NCBI GenBank assembly: GCA_017454905.1 | Contig: JAFTCB010000028.1 | Coordinates: 1-64,000, forward strand | DNA: 64,000 nucleotides | DNA from: Bacteroidales bacterium | Lineage (GTDB): Bacteria > Bacteroidota > Bacteroidia > Bacteroidales > UBA932 | Direction of reading: 5' to 3' | Part shown: positions 9,602 to 18,118 of the stretch, in pieces | Layout of the letters: each line of letters opens with the position of its first letter | Position numbering within the stretch: position 1 is the first letter of the stretch | Made by a program: the position numbers and the translations under genes | The notes under the pieces: model-generated | What the model saw: the letters and a program-made list of their open reading frames with translations, nothing else | What the model was told of the DNA's origin: nothing | Databases searched by the model: none

Positions 9602-10909
9602 CTACTTCTGCCGGCAGTAAATCTGCACGGGGCAGCCGGTGAGATTGAAATTCTTGCGGAGCTGATTCTCCAGGAAACGCTTGTACGGATCCTTGATGTA
9701 CTGCGGGAGGTTGCAGAAGAAGGCAAAGGCCGGGAACGCCGTCGGCAGCTGGGTGATGTACTTGATCTTGACGTACTTGCCCTTCCATGCGGGCGGCGGG
9801 GTTTCTTCGATGACCGGCAGGAGCGCCTCGTTGAGCCGGGCCGTGGGAATCTTCTGCGAATAGTTGGCATAGACTTCGGTGGCGGCGTTCAGCACGTCCT
9901 GGATGCGCTGCATCTTCACCACGGAGGTGAAGATGATGGGGACGTCGTCGAACGGGGCGAGCCGGCTGCGGAGCGCTTCGGTGTAGTCGCGCATGGTGTT
10001 GGAATCCTTGATGAACAGGTCCCACTTGTTGACCACGACCACGCAGCCCTTGCGGTTCTTGAGGATGAGGTTGAAAATGCTCATGTCCTGGGCCTCCATG
10101 CCGGTGGTGGCGTCGATCATCAGGATGCAGACGTCGGCGTGCTCGATGGCGCGGATGGAGCGCATCACGGAGTAGAACTCGAGGTCTTCGTGGACCTTGG
10201 TCTTGCGGCGGATGCCGGCGGTGTCCACCAGCATGAATTCATGCCCGAACTTGTTGTAGTAGGTCTCGATGGCGTCGCGGGTCGTGCCGGCGACGGGGGT
10301 GACGATATTGCGCTCCTGGCCCAGCAGGGCGTTGGTCAGCGAGGACTTGCCCACGTTCGGCTTGCCCACGATGGCGATGCGCGGGAGGCCCGCATAGGGA
10401 TCCTCCTGCTGCTCCTCTTCGGGCAGGGCGGCGACGACGGCATCCAGCAGGTCGCCGGTGCCGCTGCCGTTGGCCGCGGAAATGCTGTAGATCTCACCCA
10501 GGCCCAGGGAGTAGAACTGGTAGGCGTCGAACATCTTTTCGCCGGAGTCCACCTTGTTGACGCAGAGGACGACGGGCTTCCTGGACCGGCGCAGGATGTC
10601 GGCGATCTCGGCGTCGTAGTCCGTGATGCCGGTGGCGGCCTCCACCATGAAGAGGACCAGGTCCGCTTCGTCGATCGCGATCTGGACCTGGGAGCGGATG
10701 GCCGACTCGAATACGTCGTCCGAGTTGGTGGTGTAGCCGCCGGTGTCCACGACGGAGAATTCCCGGCCGCACCAGTCGCAGCGGCCGTAGTGGCGGTCGC
10801 GGGTCACGCCGGCGGTGTCGTCTACGATGGCCTGCCGCATCCCGACGAGGCGGTTGAAGAGGGTGGATTTGCCGACATTGGGCCGGCCGACGATGGCTAC
10901 AAGGCTCAT
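9602..10909 (-). CDS. der: Ribosome-assembly GTPase Der (EngA)
   Basis: 435 residues with the diagnostic tandem GTPase domains. The first P-loop is GRPNVGKS at 8-15 and the second GKPNVGKS at 182-189; each has its NKxD motif (VNKVD near 118-121, and VNKWD). A C-terminal KH-like domain follows (about 350-435). Der acts in late assembly of the 50S subunit in the cytoplasm and is essential in most bacteria. It is the last gene of a minus-strand run engB, prs, small membrane protein, der, and its stop abuts the stop of the converging beta-helix gene. Length is normal for the family. Confidence 0.97.
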   Translation of the reverse strand: MSLVAIVGRPNVGKSTLFNRLVGMRQAIVDDTAGVTRDRHYGRCDWCGREFSVVDTGGYTTNSDDVFESAIRSQVQIAIDEADLVLFMVEAATGITDYDAEIADILRRSRKPVVLCVNKVDSGEKMFDAYQFYSLGLGEIYSISAANGSGTGDLLDAVVAALPEEEQQEDPYAGLPRIAIVGKPNVGKSSLTNALLGQERNIVTPVAGTTRDAIETYYNKFGHEFMLVDTAGIRRKTKVHEDLEFYSVMRSIRAIEHADVCILMIDATTGMEAQDMSIFNLILKNRKGCVVVVNKWDLFIKDSNTMRDYTEALRSRLAPFDDVPIIFTSVVKMQRIQDVLNAATEVYANYSQKIPTARLNEALLPVIEETPPPAWKGKYVKIKYITQLPTAFPAFAFFCNLPQYIKDPYKRFLENQLRKNFNLTGCPVQIYCRQK

Positions 10910-10926
10910 AATTCCTGGGGTTTGGG

Positions 10927-10947
10927 ATCCCCGGTCAGGCCGGGGAT
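10927..10947. repeat. Intergenic REP-like palindrome
   Basis: A perfect 8-bp stem (ATCCCCGG / CCGGGGAT) with a 5-base loop (TCAGG) lies between der and the small membrane-protein gene and is flanked by GG and GAC. It resembles short GC-rich palindromes scattered between genes in many genomes. Only one copy was found in this window. Confidence 0.55.
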
Positions 10948-10962
10948 GACGTTACGGTGTCG

Positions 10963-11199
10963 TTAGTGCTGTGAGTAAAACTGGCAGTCCTGGCAGGCTT
11001 CCGTCCGGTTGCCCGTGCAGGACTTGCCGTGCAGGGCGGCGTCCTCATCCTTGAAGCAGCGGATGCCGCGCTTGCGCATCTCCTCGTTGGAGCCTACGTC
11101 ATACTTCGGGAACTCCTTGCCCAGGAAGAGGATATTGACCCCCAGTCCCAGGATGCAGAGTCCGACCAGGACGAGCACGACGAGGAAAACCGGCCACAT
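10963..11199 (-). CDS. Small membrane protein with a cysteine-rich tail
   Basis: 78 residues. Residues 2-27 form one hydrophobic transmembrane segment (PVFLVVLVLVGLCILGLGVN). The soluble tail carries four cysteines: one in GIRCFKDED, one in GKSCTGN and a pair spaced C-x2-C (ACQDCQF). This could bind a metal or a cluster, but no function is recognised. It lies 9 bases downstream of prs and 53 bases upstream of der, so it is probably co-transcribed with both. Regular codon use and operon position support a real gene. Confidence 0.6.
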   Translation of the reverse strand: MWPVFLVVLVLVGLCILGLGVNILFLGKEFPKYDVGSNEEMRKRGIRCFKDEDAALHGKSCTGNRTEACQDCQFYSQH

Positions 11200-11208
11200 A
11201 CGCTGACG

Positions 11209-12180
11209 CTATTGGACGAAGTCCGGGCTGATGGCTTCGTAGTTGTACACTTTGTGGATGATGGAGGCGAAGACCTCGGTCATCGACACGATGCGGATCT
11301 TGGGATCGTCCGCGAACTCCGGATGGGGGATGGTGTCGGTGATGAAGACTTCCTCCAGGACGGATTCGTGGATACGCTGGAGAGCGTTGCCGGACAGGAT
11401 GCCGTGGGTGGCGCAGGCGCGCACGCTGTTGGCCCCGCGGCTCTTGAGGACCTCGGCGGCCTTGCAGAGCGTGCCGGCGGTATCGATCATGTCGTCCACG
11501 ATGATGACATCCTTGCCCTCGATGTCGCCGATTGCCGTGATGGAGCCGACGACATTGGCCCGCTCGCGGGTCTTGTGGCAGATGATCACCGGGCACATCA
11601 GCTCGCGGGCGTAGACATTGGCGCGCTTGGCGCCGCCCATGTCGGGTGCAGCGATGGCGAGGTTCTCGAAATGACGGCTCTGGATGTAGGGGATAAAGAC
11701 CTTGCTGGCATAGACATGGTCCACGGGAATGTCGAAGAATCCCTGGATCTGGCCGGCGTGCAGGTCGCAGGTCATCACGCGGTCCGCTCCGGCGGCGCGG
11801 AGCAGGTTGGCGACCAGCTTGGCGCCGATGGCCACGCGCGGACGGTCTTTGCGGTCCTGGCGTGCCCAGCCGAAATACGGCATCACGGCGATGACCTCGT
11901 CGGCCGAGGCCCGCTTGGCGGCATCGATGGCGAGCAGCAGCTCCATCAGGTTGTCTGCGGGAGGGATGGTGGATTGGAGAATGTACACGGAAGCGCCCCG
12001 GACGCTCTCTGCATACTGCGGCTGGAATTCACCGTCGCTGAACGGCGTAATCACCAGTTCGCCCAGATGCAACTCCGGCTCTTCGGGTGACTGGAGCCGG
12101 TTGATGTGGTTGATGACCTGGCGTGCAAAGTTCTCGGAGGCCCTGCATGCGAACAATTCCAATCGATGGGTGTGGATCAT
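11209..12180 (-). CDS. prs: Ribose-phosphate pyrophosphokinase
   Basis: 323 residues, normal for PRPP synthetase, which makes 5-phosphoribosyl diphosphate from ribose 5-phosphate and ATP for purine, pyrimidine, His, Trp and NAD synthesis. Visible signatures: the flexible SDGEFQ region near 48-53, the ATP-site motif YFGWARQDRKD at 102-112, the metal/active site CDLHAGQIQGFF at 138-149 and the PRPP loop DVIIVDDMIDTAGT at 224-237. It lies in the minus-strand operon 21 bases downstream of engB and 9 bases ahead of the small membrane-protein gene. Confidence 0.96.
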   Translation of the reverse strand: MIHTHRLELFACRASENFARQVINHINRLQSPEEPELHLGELVITPFSDGEFQPQYAESVRGASVYILQSTIPPADNLMELLLAIDAAKRASADEVIAVMPYFGWARQDRKDRPRVAIGAKLVANLLRAAGADRVMTCDLHAGQIQGFFDIPVDHVYASKVFIPYIQSRHFENLAIAAPDMGGAKRANVYARELMCPVIICHKTRERANVVGSITAIGDIEGKDVIIVDDMIDTAGTLCKAAEVLKSRGANSVRACATHGILSGNALQRIHESVLEEVFITDTIPHPEFADDPKIRIVSMTEVFASIIHKVYNYEAISPDFVQ

Positions 12181-12201
12181 GATTTGTCAGTATATTGTGA
12201 G

Positions 12202-12798
12202 TTAAACGGTTTCCAACAGGCTCCCTATGTAGTCCAGGATCTCTTCCCGTCCCTGATGGGTCTGGGAGGAGCTGCAGAAGACGGGAGGGAGCGTTTCCCA
12301 TTGCTGCAGCAAAACTTCCCGGTTGCGCTCCAGCTGTGCGGCCAGCACGTTGGGACCTTGCTTGTCGCATTTGGTCATGATGAGGGCGAACGGGATCCCG
12401 TGCTCGCCCAGCTCGGCGAGGAAGTCGAGATCGATCCGCCCGATATCGTGCCGGGAATCGATCAGCACGAACAGGAGCACCATCTCCTGCGACCCGGTGA
12501 TGTAGTCCCGGATGACGGCGGCGAGCTCGTCGCGGCCTTTCCGGTCCAGCTTGGCATAGCCATAACCCGGCAGGTCCACCAGATACCAGCTGTCGTTGAT
12601 CAGGAAATGGTTGACCACCTTGGTCTTGCCCGGGGTAGCCGAGGTCATCGCGAGCTTGCGGTTTCCGCACAAGGAGTTGATAAGCGAGGACTTGCCGACG
12701 TTGGACCTTCCGATGAAGGCGAATTCCGGCAATTTACGCTTGGGCTTCTGTGAGATCCGGGTGCTGCTGCCTGCGAACACGGCCTCGGAAATCTTCAT
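12202..12798 (-). CDS. engB: Ribosome-biogenesis GTPase EngB (YihA/YsxC)
   Basis: 198 residues with one TrmE-Era-EngA-like GTPase domain: G1 loop GRSNVGKS at 30-37, a G2 threonine in ATPGKT, G3 DLPGYGYAK, and G4 TKCDK. EngB helps large-subunit ribosome assembly in the cytoplasm. It is the first gene of the minus-strand operon whose last gene is der, another 50S-assembly GTPase, and it is divergent from xseA across a short AT-rich promoter region. Confidence 0.95.
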   Translation of the reverse strand: MKISEAVFAGSSTRISQKPKRKLPEFAFIGRSNVGKSSLINSLCGNRKLAMTSATPGKTKVVNHFLINDSWYLVDLPGYGYAKLDRKGRDELAAVIRDYITGSQEMVLLFVLIDSRHDIGRIDLDFLAELGEHGIPFALIMTKCDKQGPNVLAAQLERNREVLLQQWETLPPVFCSSSQTHQGREEILDYIGSLLETV

Positions 12799-12823
12799 AC
12801 AAATACACTAACTTAATTCACTG

Positions 12824-12831
12824 CAAAGATA
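12824..12831 (-). promoter_or_regulatory. -7 box (TATCTTTG) of the engB-prs-der operon
   Basis: The reverse complement of 12824-12831 is TATCTTTG, 25 bases upstream of the engB ATG. This gives a leader of about 20 bases. No convincing -33 element. Confidence 0.6.
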
Positions 12832-12910
12832 GCAATTCTTTACGGATTTTCCGACGAAACTTCCAGCGAGATTCAACAGAATGAATAGCGCAGATAATAG
12901 ATATTTTGAT

Positions 12911-12918
12911 TATATTTG
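12911..12918 (+). promoter_or_regulatory. -7 box (TATATTTG) immediately before xseA
   Basis: Only six bases separate the end of this box from the xseA ATG. At the usual spacing, transcription would start at or 1-2 bases before the start codon, implying a leaderless message. Confidence 0.6.
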
Positions 12919-12924
12919 TAGATT

Positions 12925-14025
12925 ATGGAACGCGAGTATATTGACCTGGTCGAATTGCAGTCGCTGCTGCGGGAGGAGATTGAAGTCGCCTTCCCGGAAC
13001 GGTGCTGGGTGCGGGCGGAGATCGCCTCTGTCCAGGCCAAGGCCAACGGCCACTGCTACCTGGACCTGAGCCAGAGCGAGGAGGGCCGGATCGTGGCGAA
13101 AGCCAAGGCCGTCATCTGGCGGAGCCGTTATGTTCCGCTGCGGGCCTATTTCCGCGAAGCGACGGGGGGAGACCTCGCGCCGGGGATGGAGGTGCTGCTG
13201 CGGGTGCAGGTGAGCTACAGCGAGCTCTACGGCCTGACACTGACCGTGGATGAGGTCGAGCCGCGTTTCACCCTGGGTGCCGCGGAGCTGCAGCGGCGCC
13301 GCACGCTGGAGAAGCTCGAGGCGGATGGCTTGCTGGACCGGCAGAAGCAGCTGGTCCCTGCGCTGCTGCCGTACCGGCTCGCGGTGATTTCCGCGCGGGA
13401 TGCGGCGGGCTATGGTGACTTCTGCCGCCACCTGGAGGAGAATGCCTACGGGTTCGTCTTCGAGACGGAACTGTTCGAAGCCACGATGCAGGGAGAGGAG
13501 GCACCGGCCTCCATCGTGGATGCCCTGATGCGGGTGGAGTGCGCTCCGCAGCCGTATGATGCCGTCCTGCTGATGCGGGGCGGCGGTTCTGTCCTGGACC
13601 TGGCCTGTTTCGACGATTACGGCCTGTGTTTCGCCATCGCGAACTGCCCGGTGCCGGTCTATACGGCGATCGGCCACGACCGGGACTTCCACGTGGCGGA
13701 CCAGGTGGCTTTCGACTTCGTCAAGACCCCCACGGCGCTCGCGGACCGCTTCATCGACGCCTTCGCGGCGGAGGACGAGCGGATCACTTCCTACAGCACG
13801 CGCCTGCGGATGGCTTTCCTGTCGAAGGTCGCCGCGATGGAGACGCGGGTGGCCGCCCTCGGCGAGCGCATCCGCGGGGCGGATCCCCGCAGCGTCCTCT
13901 CACGCGGCTACGCGCTGGTGACGGATGCCCGGGGCGTGGTGGTCAAGTCCGCGGCGGCATTGCCGGCGGGGGTGCGGTTCCGGATTCTGTTCGGGGACGG
14001 CACCGTAGAAGCTGTTGCACAATAG
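12925..14025 (+). CDS. xseA: Exodeoxyribonuclease VII large subunit
   Basis: 366 residues, shorter than the usual 400-450. The N-terminal OB-fold (about 1-100: CWVRAEIASVQ, GHCYLDLSQ) is followed by the catalytic region (about 120-320) with the family motifs RLAVISARDAAGYGDF, LMRGGGSVLDLACFDD and AIGHDRDFHVADQVA. The C-terminal coiled-coil region is abbreviated, which accounts for the length. ExoVII degrades single-stranded DNA to oligonucleotides in repair. Three bases separate its stop from the xseB start, so large and small subunits are made together. The promoter box sits so close that the message may lack a leader. Confidence 0.93.
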   Translation: MEREYIDLVELQSLLREEIEVAFPERCWVRAEIASVQAKANGHCYLDLSQSEEGRIVAKAKAVIWRSRYVPLRAYFREATGGDLAPGMEVLLRVQVSYSELYGLTLTVDEVEPRFTLGAAELQRRRTLEKLEADGLLDRQKQLVPALLPYRLAVISARDAAGYGDFCRHLEENAYGFVFETELFEATMQGEEAPASIVDALMRVECAPQPYDAVLLMRGGGSVLDLACFDDYGLCFAIANCPVPVYTAIGHDRDFHVADQVAFDFVKTPTALADRFIDAFAAEDERITSYSTRLRMAFLSKVAAMETRVAALGERIRGADPRSVLSRGYALVTDARGVVVKSAAALPAGVRFRILFGDGTVEAVAQ

Positions 14026-14028
14026 ATT

Positions 14029-14208
14029 ATGGAAGAGAAATTTGATTATAACGAGGCGATCGCGGAACTGGAGAAGATCGCCGTCCGGGTAGAAGACCCG
14101 GCCACGGGGCTGGACGAGATCGACCGCTGCATCAAACGGTCGGACGAACTGATCGGCCGCTGCCGCGAATACCTCCGTACCGTACGCAACCAAATCGATA
14201 CCCTATGA
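14029..14208 (+). CDS. xseB: Exodeoxyribonuclease VII small subunit
   Basis: A 59-residue gene just after xseA. Translation begins MEEKFDYNEAIAELEKIAVR and continues as an alpha-helical hairpin with the XseB pattern (LDEIDRCIKRSDELIGRCREYL). XseB packs on the coiled coil of XseA and is needed for ExoVII activity. Its TGA overlaps the branching-enzyme ATG (ATGA at 14205), so this DNA-repair pair is translationally coupled to the glycogen genes, an unusual join. Confidence 0.92.
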   Translation: MEEKFDYNEAIAELEKIAVRVEDPATGLDEIDRCIKRSDELIGRCREYLRTVRNQIDTL

Positions 14209-16172
14209 TAGCCAAGATTTACCAGACCGACCCGTGGCTGGAGCCCTACAAAGGCGCCATCGATGCCCGGCACGAGCGCATCCTGTCCGACCGCCGCAAG
14301 CTGGCGGGCGAGGGACCGCTCTCCCAAGCGGTCAACAACCACATCTACTACCCGCTGCATCTCGAGAAAGGGGAGTGGGTCATGCGCGAATGGGCGCCCA
14401 ATGCCACCCGCATCTTCCTGATCGGGGATTGCAATAACTGGAAACGCACGGAAGGCTATGCCTTCAAACCCGTCGGAAACGGCAACTGGGAACTGCGGCT
14501 GCCGGAAATGTTCCTGCACCATGGCGAACTGTACAAACTCTGGATCGAGTGGCCCGGCGGGGGCGGGGAGCGCCTGCCCGCCTATGTGACCCGCGTGATC
14601 CAGGACCCCGAGACCAAGATCTTCTCGGCGCAGGTCTGGCATCCCGCCGTGCCCTACCGCTGGACGGGACGCAAGCCGGGCCGGCGGCCGAATCCGCTGA
14701 TCTACGAATGCCATATCGGGATGAGCTCCGAAGAGGAGAAAGTCGCCTCGTTCGAGGAATTCCGCCGGAACGTGCTGCCGCGCGTGTCGAAGCTGGGCTA
14801 CAACGTCCTGCAGATCATGGCGCTTCAGGAGCACCCGTACTATGGCTCCTTCGGCTACCAGGTGTCCAATTTCTTCGCGCTGAGCTCCCGCTTCGGCACG
14901 CCGGAGGAGTTCAAGGCGCTGGTGGATGACGCGCACCGCCGCGGCATCGCCGTGATCATGGACATCGTCCATTCCCACGCCGTCAAGAACGAGGCGGAAG
15001 GGCTCGGCCGGCTGGACGGCCGCGACGACCTGTACTTCTACCAGGGGCCGCAGGGCTATCACCCCGCCTGGGACTCCCGCTGCTTCGACTACGGCAAGGA
15101 CGAGGTGAAGTACTTCCTGCTGGCCAACTGCAAGTACTGGATGGAAGAATACCACCTGGACGGTTTCCGCTTCGACGGCGTCACGAGCATGATCTACTGG
15201 GACCACGGCCTGGGCAAGGATTTCGGGGATTACCGCTACTACTTCGACCAGGGCGTGGACGAGAATGCCGTGAGCTACCTGGCGCTGGCCAACCAGCTGA
15301 TCCACGAGATCAATCCGGAAGCGATCACGATTGCCGAGGACGTCAGCGGCATGGCCGGCCTGGCGGCTCCATTCGAGGCCGGCGGCGTCGGATTCGATTT
15401 CCGCATGGCCATGGGCATCGCCGATCACTGGATCAAGTGGATCAAGGAACTCTCCGACGAGCAGTGGAGCATGGGCGGTATCTGGTGGGAACTCACCAAC
15501 AAGCGCCCCGACGAGCGGACGATCTCCTATGCCGAGTGCCACGACCAGGCGCTCGTGGGCGACAAGACCATCATCTTCCGCCTGATCGACAAGGACATGT
15601 ACTGGTCCATGGAGAAGAATTCGCAGAACCTGCTGGTGGACCGCGGCGTGGCCCTGCACAAGATGATCCGCCTGGTGACCCTCGCCACCTGCGGCGGCGG
15701 TTACCTGAATTTCATGGGCAATGAATTCGGTCATCCCGAGTGGATCGATTTCCCGCGGGAAGGGAACGGCTGGTCATTCGCCCACGCCCGGCGCCTGTGG
15801 TCGATCGCGGACGATGAGCGGCTCCGTTTCGGCGGCCTGCAGGCCTTCGATGCCGAGATGATCCACTATGTCAAGCGCGAGAAGAGCCTTCTTGCACCCC
15901 TCCGGCAGCTGTATGTCGACGAAGAGAGGAAAGTTTTGATTTTCAGCCGGGGAAATAGTATCTTTGCATTCAATTTCAATGCAGTCGCATCTTTCGAGAA
16001 TTTCTCGTTCCAGGCGCCGGACGGAGAGTATGCCATGGCATTCAACTCCGATGAAGGCGTGTACGGCGGATTCTCGAGACTCGGGAAGGACGAGCGCCAT
16101 GCCACCGTGGACGGCCGCCTCTCGCTCTATCTTCCCAGCCGCGTAGCGCTCGTTTTGAAAAAAGTTAAGTAA
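14205..16172 (+). CDS. glgB: 1,4-alpha-glucan branching enzyme (GH13, eukaryote-like subfamily)
   Basis: 655 residues. A CBM48-like N-terminal domain (about 45-150: WVMREWAPNATRIFLIGD) precedes a GH13 TIM barrel. The three catalytic carboxylates are visible: nucleophile D324 in GFRFDGVTSM, acid/base E378 in TIAEDVSGM and D447 in AECHDQ. The sequence resembles GH13_8 (eukaryote-like) branching enzymes more than the longer E. coli type, which is usual in this phylum. The enzyme introduces alpha-1,6 branches into cytoplasmic glycogen. It opens a five-gene module and shares a start/stop overlap with xseB; the next gene begins 5 bases on. Confidence 0.93.
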   Translation: MIAKIYQTDPWLEPYKGAIDARHERILSDRRKLAGEGPLSQAVNNHIYYPLHLEKGEWVMREWAPNATRIFLIGDCNNWKRTEGYAFKPVGNGNWELRLPEMFLHHGELYKLWIEWPGGGGERLPAYVTRVIQDPETKIFSAQVWHPAVPYRWTGRKPGRRPNPLIYECHIGMSSEEEKVASFEEFRRNVLPRVSKLGYNVLQIMALQEHPYYGSFGYQVSNFFALSSRFGTPEEFKALVDDAHRRGIAVIMDIVHSHAVKNEAEGLGRLDGRDDLYFYQGPQGYHPAWDSRCFDYGKDEVKYFLLANCKYWMEEYHLDGFRFDGVTSMIYWDHGLGKDFGDYRYYFDQGVDENAVSYLALANQLIHEINPEAITIAEDVSGMAGLAAPFEAGGVGFDFRMAMGIADHWIKWIKELSDEQWSMGGIWWELTNKRPDERTISYAECHDQALVGDKTIIFRLIDKDMYWSMEKNSQNLLVDRGVALHKMIRLVTLATCGGGYLNFMGNEFGHPEWIDFPREGNGWSFAHARRLWSIADDERLRFGGLQAFDAEMIHYVKREKSLLAPLRQLYVDEERKVLIFSRGNSIFAFNFNAVASFENFSFQAPDGEYAMAFNSDEGVYGGFSRLGKDERHATVDGRLSLYLPSRVALVLKKVK

Positions 16173-16177
16173 CATAT

Positions 16178-18115
16178 ATGGCATTCCTGAAATTCAATAA
16201 GCCGGAGCTTGTCAACCTGGCTTATTCGCTCAAGAGAGAAATCTTGAGCACCAACAAGACCGGTGCCTACTGCAACACATCCATCGTGACCTGCAACACC
16301 CGCCGTTACCACGGCCTGCTGGCGGTCACGCTGGACCGTTTCGGCGGGGACCGCTTCCTGCTGCTTTCCGATCTGGACGAGACCCTGATCGTGGACGGCA
16401 AGCAATTCAACCTCGGAATCCACTGCTACGGGGATTCCTACGAGCCGCGCGGACACAAGTATGTGGTGGACTTCAGCGCCGACCCGGTGCCGCAGATCAC
16501 CTGCAAGGTGGGTGAGATCCTGTTCCGCAAGAGCCTGGTCCTCGCCCAGGACCGCGACCAGATCCTGATCCGTTTCGAACTGCTCGAGAGCCCGGCTCCG
16601 GTGACCCTCCAGCTCCGTCCGTACCTGGCTTTCCGCAATGTCCATGACCTGACCCATGAGAACCCCGACGCCAACATGGAAGGCGCCGAGATCCAGAACG
16701 GCATGGCCTACCGGCTGTATGCGAACTTCCCCAACCTCAACCTGCAGCTGAGCGACGGCCGGGCGAAGTTCATCGCCGGTCCCTACTGGAACAAGAACAT
16801 CACTTATTCCGACGAGTACCGCCGCGGCTTCGACTGCCGCGAGGACCTGGTGGTGCCGGGCTATTTCCAGGCGCGCCTCAAGGCGGGCGATTCGATCGTC
16901 TTCTCCGCTTCCCTGATGCAGGAGGACCCGACGGAATTCAAGCGCCGCTTCAACGCCTGCGTCAAGAACGCCGGCGAGATCACGAGCTACCGCGACCAGC
17001 TCCGCCGCTGTGCGGATGCGCTGATCATCGACCACAACAACCGCAAGCGTATCAACGCCGGTTTCTCCTGGCTCTACACCGGCATGCTCCGCGAGACGCT
17101 GCAGGCCCTGGCGGGCCTCACCCTCTATGGCCTGCATGATCCCAAGCAGTTCGAGGAGATCCTCGACAACCTGATTGCCGACGAGCAGGAGCGCCTGTTC
17201 CGCCGGACCACCCAGGTCGAGTCCCCGCTCTACATGGCCAGCGTCCTGCAGGAATATATCGCCTATGGTGCGGATGAGAAACATGTATGGAAGAAATACG
17301 GCATCATCATCCGCGGCATCATCGAGAGCTATCTGCCCGGTGAGCGCGCCGAGGTGTCGATGCAGCCCAACGGCCTGCTCTGGGCCCAGAAGGACGGCGT
17401 CGCGCTGAGCTGGATGAACGCCTACATCGACGGCCGTCCGGTCACCGAGCGCGCCGGATACCAGGTGGAGACCAACGCCTTCTGGTACAACAGCGTCTGC
17501 TTCGCCGTTGAAATGGAAACCAAATACGGTGCGAAGGGCAGCCGCTTCGTCTCCAAGTGGAGCGCGATCCGCGACCTGATCAAGCAGAACTACCAGCCGA
17601 CCTTCTGGAATGCGGAGCGCGGCTGCCTGGCCGATTACGTGGACAACGAAGGCCAGAACATGGATATCCGTCCCAACCAGATTTACGCCATCAGCGTCAA
17701 GTATTCTCCGGTGGACGAGGAACTGGCTCCTTCGATCCTCCGCGTGATCGACAACGAACTGGTCACCGCACGCGGTCTGCGTACGCTCTCCCCGCGGGAC
17801 AGCAAGTACCAGGCCGTCTACGAGGGCACGCAGCGCGACCGCGACCTGGCCTACCACCAGGGCAGCACCCGGCCGTTCCTGCTCCGCCCGTATGTCGAAG
17901 TGAGCTTCCGCATCAAGGGCGCCGCTTTCTGGAAGCGCGCCGAATGGCTGATCGAAGGCTTCTATGATGATCTCGGCAAGCACGGCGTAGGCGCCTTCTC
18001 CGAACTTTACGACGGAGATCCCCCCCATGAGCCGCACGGCGCCATCTCTTCGGCGCTCAGCACGGCGGCGCTGCTCGCCATCGAGTACATGTTGGACAAA
18101 TACAAGGAGGACTAG
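16178..18115 (+). CDS. Glycogen debranching enzyme (GH133 amylo-alpha-1,6-glucosidase type)
   Basis: 645 residues. An N-terminal GDE_N-type sandwich (about 15-230: KTGAYCNTSIVTCNTRRYHG, an unmistakable family opening) is joined to a C-terminal (alpha/alpha)6 barrel (about 270-640) carrying WMNAYIDGRPVTERAGYQVE and the HQGSTRPFLLRPYVE region near the end. The family hydrolyses alpha-1,6 branch stubs of glycogen in the cytoplasm. It lies between the branching enzyme and the glycosyltransferase with 3-5 base gaps. Both glutamates and aspartates expected in the barrel are present, but I cannot assign the pair exactly. Confidence 0.9.
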   Translation: MAFLKFNKPELVNLAYSLKREILSTNKTGAYCNTSIVTCNTRRYHGLLAVTLDRFGGDRFLLLSDLDETLIVDGKQFNLGIHCYGDSYEPRGHKYVVDFSADPVPQITCKVGEILFRKSLVLAQDRDQILIRFELLESPAPVTLQLRPYLAFRNVHDLTHENPDANMEGAEIQNGMAYRLYANFPNLNLQLSDGRAKFIAGPYWNKNITYSDEYRRGFDCREDLVVPGYFQARLKAGDSIVFSASLMQEDPTEFKRRFNACVKNAGEITSYRDQLRRCADALIIDHNNRKRINAGFSWLYTGMLRETLQALAGLTLYGLHDPKQFEEILDNLIADEQERLFRRTTQVESPLYMASVLQEYIAYGADEKHVWKKYGIIIRGIIESYLPGERAEVSMQPNGLLWAQKDGVALSWMNAYIDGRPVTERAGYQVETNAFWYNSVCFAVEMETKYGAKGSRFVSKWSAIRDLIKQNYQPTFWNAERGCLADYVDNEGQNMDIRPNQIYAISVKYSPVDEELAPSILRVIDNELVTARGLRTLSPRDSKYQAVYEGTQRDRDLAYHQGSTRPFLLRPYVEVSFRIKGAAFWKRAEWLIEGFYDDLGKHGVGAFSELYDGDPPHEPHGAISSALSTAALLAIEYMLDKYKED

Positions 18116-18118
18116 GAT

